From contig NZ_ML660182.1 of NCBI RefSeq assembly GCF_007004735.1, positions 614,130 to 678,129 of the forward strand: 64,000 nucleotides of DNA, in the 5' to 3' direction. This DNA comes from Salinigranum halophilum. GTDB taxonomy: Archaea; Halobacteriota; Halobacteria; Halobacteriales; Haloferacaceae. The notes under the pieces were generated by a model. That model was not told where the DNA came from, made no database searches, and saw only the letters and a list, made by a program, of their open reading frames with translations. Both the position numbers and the translations under genes were made by a program. Below are positions 61,662-64,000 of this stretch, piece after piece. Position 1 is the stretch's first letter. Every line of letters starts with the position of its first letter.

Positions 61662-62336
61662 ATGATGCAGGCGATAGACGCACTCCTCGAGGCGGTGGGG
61701 CCGACCCACGACGACCGACAGTCGGCGATGCTCGAACACGCCGTCGCCGAGGGGTTCCCGACCGTCGGTCCCGGCGCTGGACGGGTGCTTCGGCTTCTCG
61801 CGCGACTCGCCGACGCGCGCGAGGTGTTCGAATTCGGCTCCGGCTTCGGCTACTCTGCCTCGTGGTTCGCCCGCGGGATGAGCGACGGCCGAATCGTCCT
61901 CACCGAGTACGACGAGGACGAACTCGCCCTCGCCCGGGAGTTCCTCGACGACGCCTACGACGTGACGTTCGCCTTCGAGTCCGGCGACGCGATGGCGGCC
62001 GTCGAGCGATACGACGGCCCCTTCGACGTCGTGCTCTTAGACCACGAGGCCGCGCGGTACGCTCCGGCGCTCGCTCGCGTCCGCTCGAAGCTCCGGCCCG
62101 GCGGGGTCGTCGTCGCGGACAACGTCGCCTCGGGCCCCGTCGACACCGAGGCGCTCGTCGCGATGTTGGGCGCGGAGTCCGACCCCGAGACACACCGCCG
62201 GGAGGCGTCGTGGGACGTCGACACGACGACCGAGGGGGCCGCGGCGTACCTCGGCCTCGTCCGGGCCGACCCCGGCTTCGAGACGACGCTACTCCCGGTC
62301 GAAGAAGGGCTCGCCGTGAGCGTCCGCGTCGAGTGA
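61662..62336 (+). CDS. SAM-dependent O-methyltransferase family protein
   Basis: 224-residue class I methyltransferase resembling catechol/caffeoyl-CoA O-methyltransferases. SAM motif FEFGSGFGYSASWFARG (about residues 57-73), acidic EYDEDEL and VVVADNVASG downstream. The substrate cannot be deduced. The ATG at 61662 was chosen because the MMQAIDALLEAVGPTHDDRQ start is typical and GCAGTTAACC-like AACC lies about 29 nt upstream. Confidence 0.85.
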   Translation: MMQAIDALLEAVGPTHDDRQSAMLEHAVAEGFPTVGPGAGRVLRLLARLADAREVFEFGSGFGYSASWFARGMSDGRIVLTEYDEDELALAREFLDDAYDVTFAFESGDAMAAVERYDGPFDVVLLDHEAARYAPALARVRSKLRPGGVVVADNVASGPVDTEALVAMLGAESDPETHRREASWDVDTTTEGAAAYLGLVRADPGFETTLLPVEEGLAVSVRVE

Positions 62337-62395
62337 GCGGAGTTGGCGTGCGCCAGCCCAACAGTCTATGTTCCGTCGCTGTCGACAGATACCCG

Positions 62396-62779
62396 ATGTC
62401 TGGGTCATCCGCCACCGCACGCACCCGACCGCTGTTGAGCCTCCCGTCGAACCCCGTCGTGTACGTCGCCGTCGTCGGCGCGCTCGTCTCCGCCGGAATC
62501 CACCTGCTCCTCGCGCCGCGGGTGATGGGCTTCAGCCAGACGATGGGGATACTCTTCTACCTCAACGGGCTCGGGTTCGTCGGTGGGGTGGCCCTCCTCC
62601 TGAGCCGGTACTGGCGGCGCGAACTCTACCTCGTCGCCGCCGGCTACGCGCTCGTGACCGTCGTCGCCTTCTTCGTGATGAGCGGCCGGGTCAACGCGCT
62701 GTCCGTCGCCTCGAAGGTCGCCGAAGTCGTCGTCGCCGTCGTCGCGGTCTCCCTCTACACCGCCGACGGCGGCTCCTGA
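62396..62779 (+). CDS. Four-helix membrane protein, DUF7475-like
   Basis: 127-residue integral membrane protein. Hydrophobic segments are near residues 17-40, 48-70, 77-98 and 105-122, indicating four helices. The short charged loops contain RYWRRE. It fits a haloarchaeal family I recall as DUF7475 of unknown function. ATG at 62396 follows the GTCTATGTT TATA-like box by about 28 nt. Confidence 0.8.
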   Translation: MSGSSATARTRPLLSLPSNPVVYVAVVGALVSAGIHLLLAPRVMGFSQTMGILFYLNGLGFVGGVALLLSRYWRRELYLVAAGYALVTVVAFFVMSGRVNALSVASKVAEVVVAVVAVSLYTADGGS

Positions 62780-62849
62780 GCGTCTCGCTGGCGGCGACCT
62801 GAGACCACCGCGCTCCCCCGCGGAGCCGACCCGGCCTCGCTCGGGCCAA

Positions 62850-62858
62850 CTTATACTT
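62850..62858 (+). promoter_or_regulatory. TATA box of the creatininase-family gene
   Basis: CTTATACTT centred about 28 nt before the ATG at 62882. Confidence 0.5.
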
Positions 62859-62881
62859 ACCCGACGGCAGATATCTACTCG

Positions 62882-63655
62882 ATGTATCTCGCAGACGAGG
62901 CGTGGCCCGACCTCGAGACGTACTTCGACGAGGAGTCTCTGGCCCTCGTCCCGCTCGGCTCGACAGAACAGCACGGCCCCCACCTCCCCGAGGGAACCGA
63001 CCACCTCATCGCCGAGGCGTTCGCCCGCGAGGCCGCCGAGCGCACCGGCTACCTCTGTACGCCGACCATCACCGTCGGTGTCAGCCCTCACCACCGGCAG
63101 TTCGACGGCACCATGTGGGCCGACGCGCCCGTGTTCAGAGACTACGTCGAGTCCATCAGTCGGAACCTGACGTACCACGGAATCGACCGAATCGTCTACG
63201 TCAACGCCCACGGCGGCAACATCGAACACCTCCGAGAGGTTGGCCGTCGCCTTCGCGACTCGCGGACGGCGTACGCGATCGAGTGGATGTGGAACGACTC
63301 AATCCCGGACCTCGTCGAGGAGGTCTTCGCCCAGCCCGGTCCCCACGGCGGCCCGAAGGAGACGTCGCTCATCCAGCACCTCCACCCACACCTCGTCCAC
63401 GACGACCGCCTCGAGGCGGCGCGAGACGGCGGCCTCGTCGACTGGGAGAACCACCCGGGTGCGGTGCAGAACGGCGCACGGACCTTCTACGACGCCATCG
63501 ACAACACCGACAACGGCGTGTTGGGCGACCAGACCGACGCCTCCGCCGAGAAGGGCGAACGGCTGTTCGAGGCCGCCACGGACCAGCTCGTCCAGCTCTG
63601 TGAGTGGCTCGCAACGCGGGAGTTCGCGGCGCTCATGCCGAAAGACCACGTCTGA
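62882..63655 (+). CDS. Creatininase-family hydrolase, candidate ArfB
   Basis: 257-residue zinc hydrolase. Metal-binding motif STEQHGPHLPEGTDH (about residues 27-41), NAHGGN near 109 and Glu in EWMWNDS. In methanogens a creatininase paralogue is the ArfB formamide hydrolase of riboflavin and F420 synthesis; haloarchaea lack another obvious ArfB. The window also holds ArfC at 35391, so ArfB is plausible. Creatinine amidohydrolase and mycofactocin-linked functions are alternatives. TATA box at leaderless distance. Confidence 0.82.
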   Translation: MYLADEAWPDLETYFDEESLALVPLGSTEQHGPHLPEGTDHLIAEAFAREAAERTGYLCTPTITVGVSPHHRQFDGTMWADAPVFRDYVESISRNLTYHGIDRIVYVNAHGGNIEHLREVGRRLRDSRTAYAIEWMWNDSIPDLVEEVFAQPGPHGGPKETSLIQHLHPHLVHDDRLEAARDGGLVDWENHPGAVQNGARTFYDAIDNTDNGVLGDQTDASAEKGERLFEAATDQLVQLCEWLATREFAALMPKDHV

Positions 63656-63739
63656 ACACTCGTCGTCGCGTGTGTGGGCGACAGACACAGACTCCGGTCG
63701 TTCGCCACGCTTTTGCCGGCCCACACCTTCTCGCCAGGT

Positions 63740-64000
63740 ATGTTTGGAGGCGGCGGCATGAACCCGCGGAAGATGCAGCAGATGATGAAGCAGATGGGTA
63801 TCGACGTCACCGATATCGACGCCGAGGAGGTCATCATCCGGACCGAAGACGAAGAGCTCGTCTTCTCGGACGCACAGGTCACCCGGATGGACGCCCAGGG
63901 CACCCAGACCTACCAGGTCGTCGGCGAGCCCGAGACGCGCGAGCGCGGGGCGAGCGAGGAGAGCGCGTCCGAAGATACCGACGCCGACACCGACACGGAC
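63740..64000 (+). CDS. nac: Archaeal nascent polypeptide-associated complex protein (3' end outside window)
   Basis: First 87 codons of the archaeal NAC homodimer that binds ribosomes and emerging chains. N-terminus [20 protein letters not shown] followed by the NAC beta-barrel ([32 protein letters not shown]). An acidic linker ([14 protein letters not shown]) precedes the expected UBA domain outside the window. TATA-like CGCTTTTGCC about 28 nt upstream. Confidence 0.95.
   Translation, partial: MFGGGGMNPRKMQQMMKQMGIDVTDIDAEEVIIRTEDEELVFSDAQVTRMDAQGTQTYQVVGEPETRERGASEESASEDTDADTDTD

Overview
The window is ordinary chromosome from an extremely halophilic archaeon (class Halobacteria). The GC content is high, predicted proteins are rich in Asp and Glu, and many start codons lie 26-30 nt from a TATA-like box, as expected of leaderless haloarchaeal mRNAs. 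Several small protein families look restricted to haloarchaea, and there is a PGF-CTERM surface protein. I could not fix the genus. I found no rRNA, tRNA, CRISPR array, insertion sequence, integrase or prophage.

Layout. 1-11.9 kb: 5'-truncated end of a 2-oxoacid:ferredoxin oxidoreductase alpha subunit (minus strand), shikimate genes aroC and aroA, a CBS protein, an M24 peptidase, prephenate dehydrogenase coupled to a methyltransferase, a lipoprotein and surE. 11.9-18.1 kb: a 5.2-kb gene for a cell-surface beta-helix/repeat protein, with a FilR1-like regulator upstream and an inverted-repeat cluster between them. 18.2-25.4 kb: two acetyltransferases, chorismate mutase plus GHMP-type shikimate kinase, small conserved proteins, a Cdc48-type AAA ATPase and an NTF2-like protein. 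25.5-32.7 kb: genome maintenance, with an Lhr helicase and an rpa / RPA-associated protein / phosphoesterase operon. 32.7-43.2 kb: a GT4 glycosyltransferase, a riboflavin/F420 pathway reductase, thioredoxin, a Nfu-type Fe-S protein, SBDS, FUN14, HflX, MoaC and NnrD, then an MFS transporter. 43.3-49.5 kb: an XPD/DinG-type Fe-S helicase, a HhH-MutS-like ATPase, small zinc proteins and a wHTH regulator. 49.5-61.2 kb: a long minus-strand run with a lactonase-like hydrolase, DapA-family aldolase, SDR, MFS permease, acyl-CoA dehydrogenase, two acyl-CoA ligase-like proteins, methylmalonyl-CoA epimerase and methylmalonyl-CoA mutase large subunit. 61.3-64 kb: a 42-aa protein, an O-methyltransferase, a membrane protein, a creatininase-family protein and the start of archaeal NAC.

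Functional links. Five aromatic amino-acid genes (aroC, aroA, tyrA, aroK, aroQ) lie within 19 kb but in separate transcription units. The 53.6-61.2 kb genes fit fatty-acid or propionate activation and conversion of methylmalonyl-CoA to succinyl-CoA. The RPA operon, Lhr, the XPD-like helicase and the MutS-like ATPase are DNA-maintenance functions.

No obviously new multigene system stands out. The best leads are the alternating A/B repeats of the surface protein and the operator-like cluster upstream of it, the RPA-associated protein with a long acidic linker and RPA32-like C-terminal winged helix, an acyl-CoA ligase homologue lacking the A10 lysine and carrying a ~180-aa acidic tail, a possible sugar-lactone catabolic cassette, a five-fold 27-bp coding repeat, and leaderless micro-ORFs overlapping hflX and a small membrane-protein gene.
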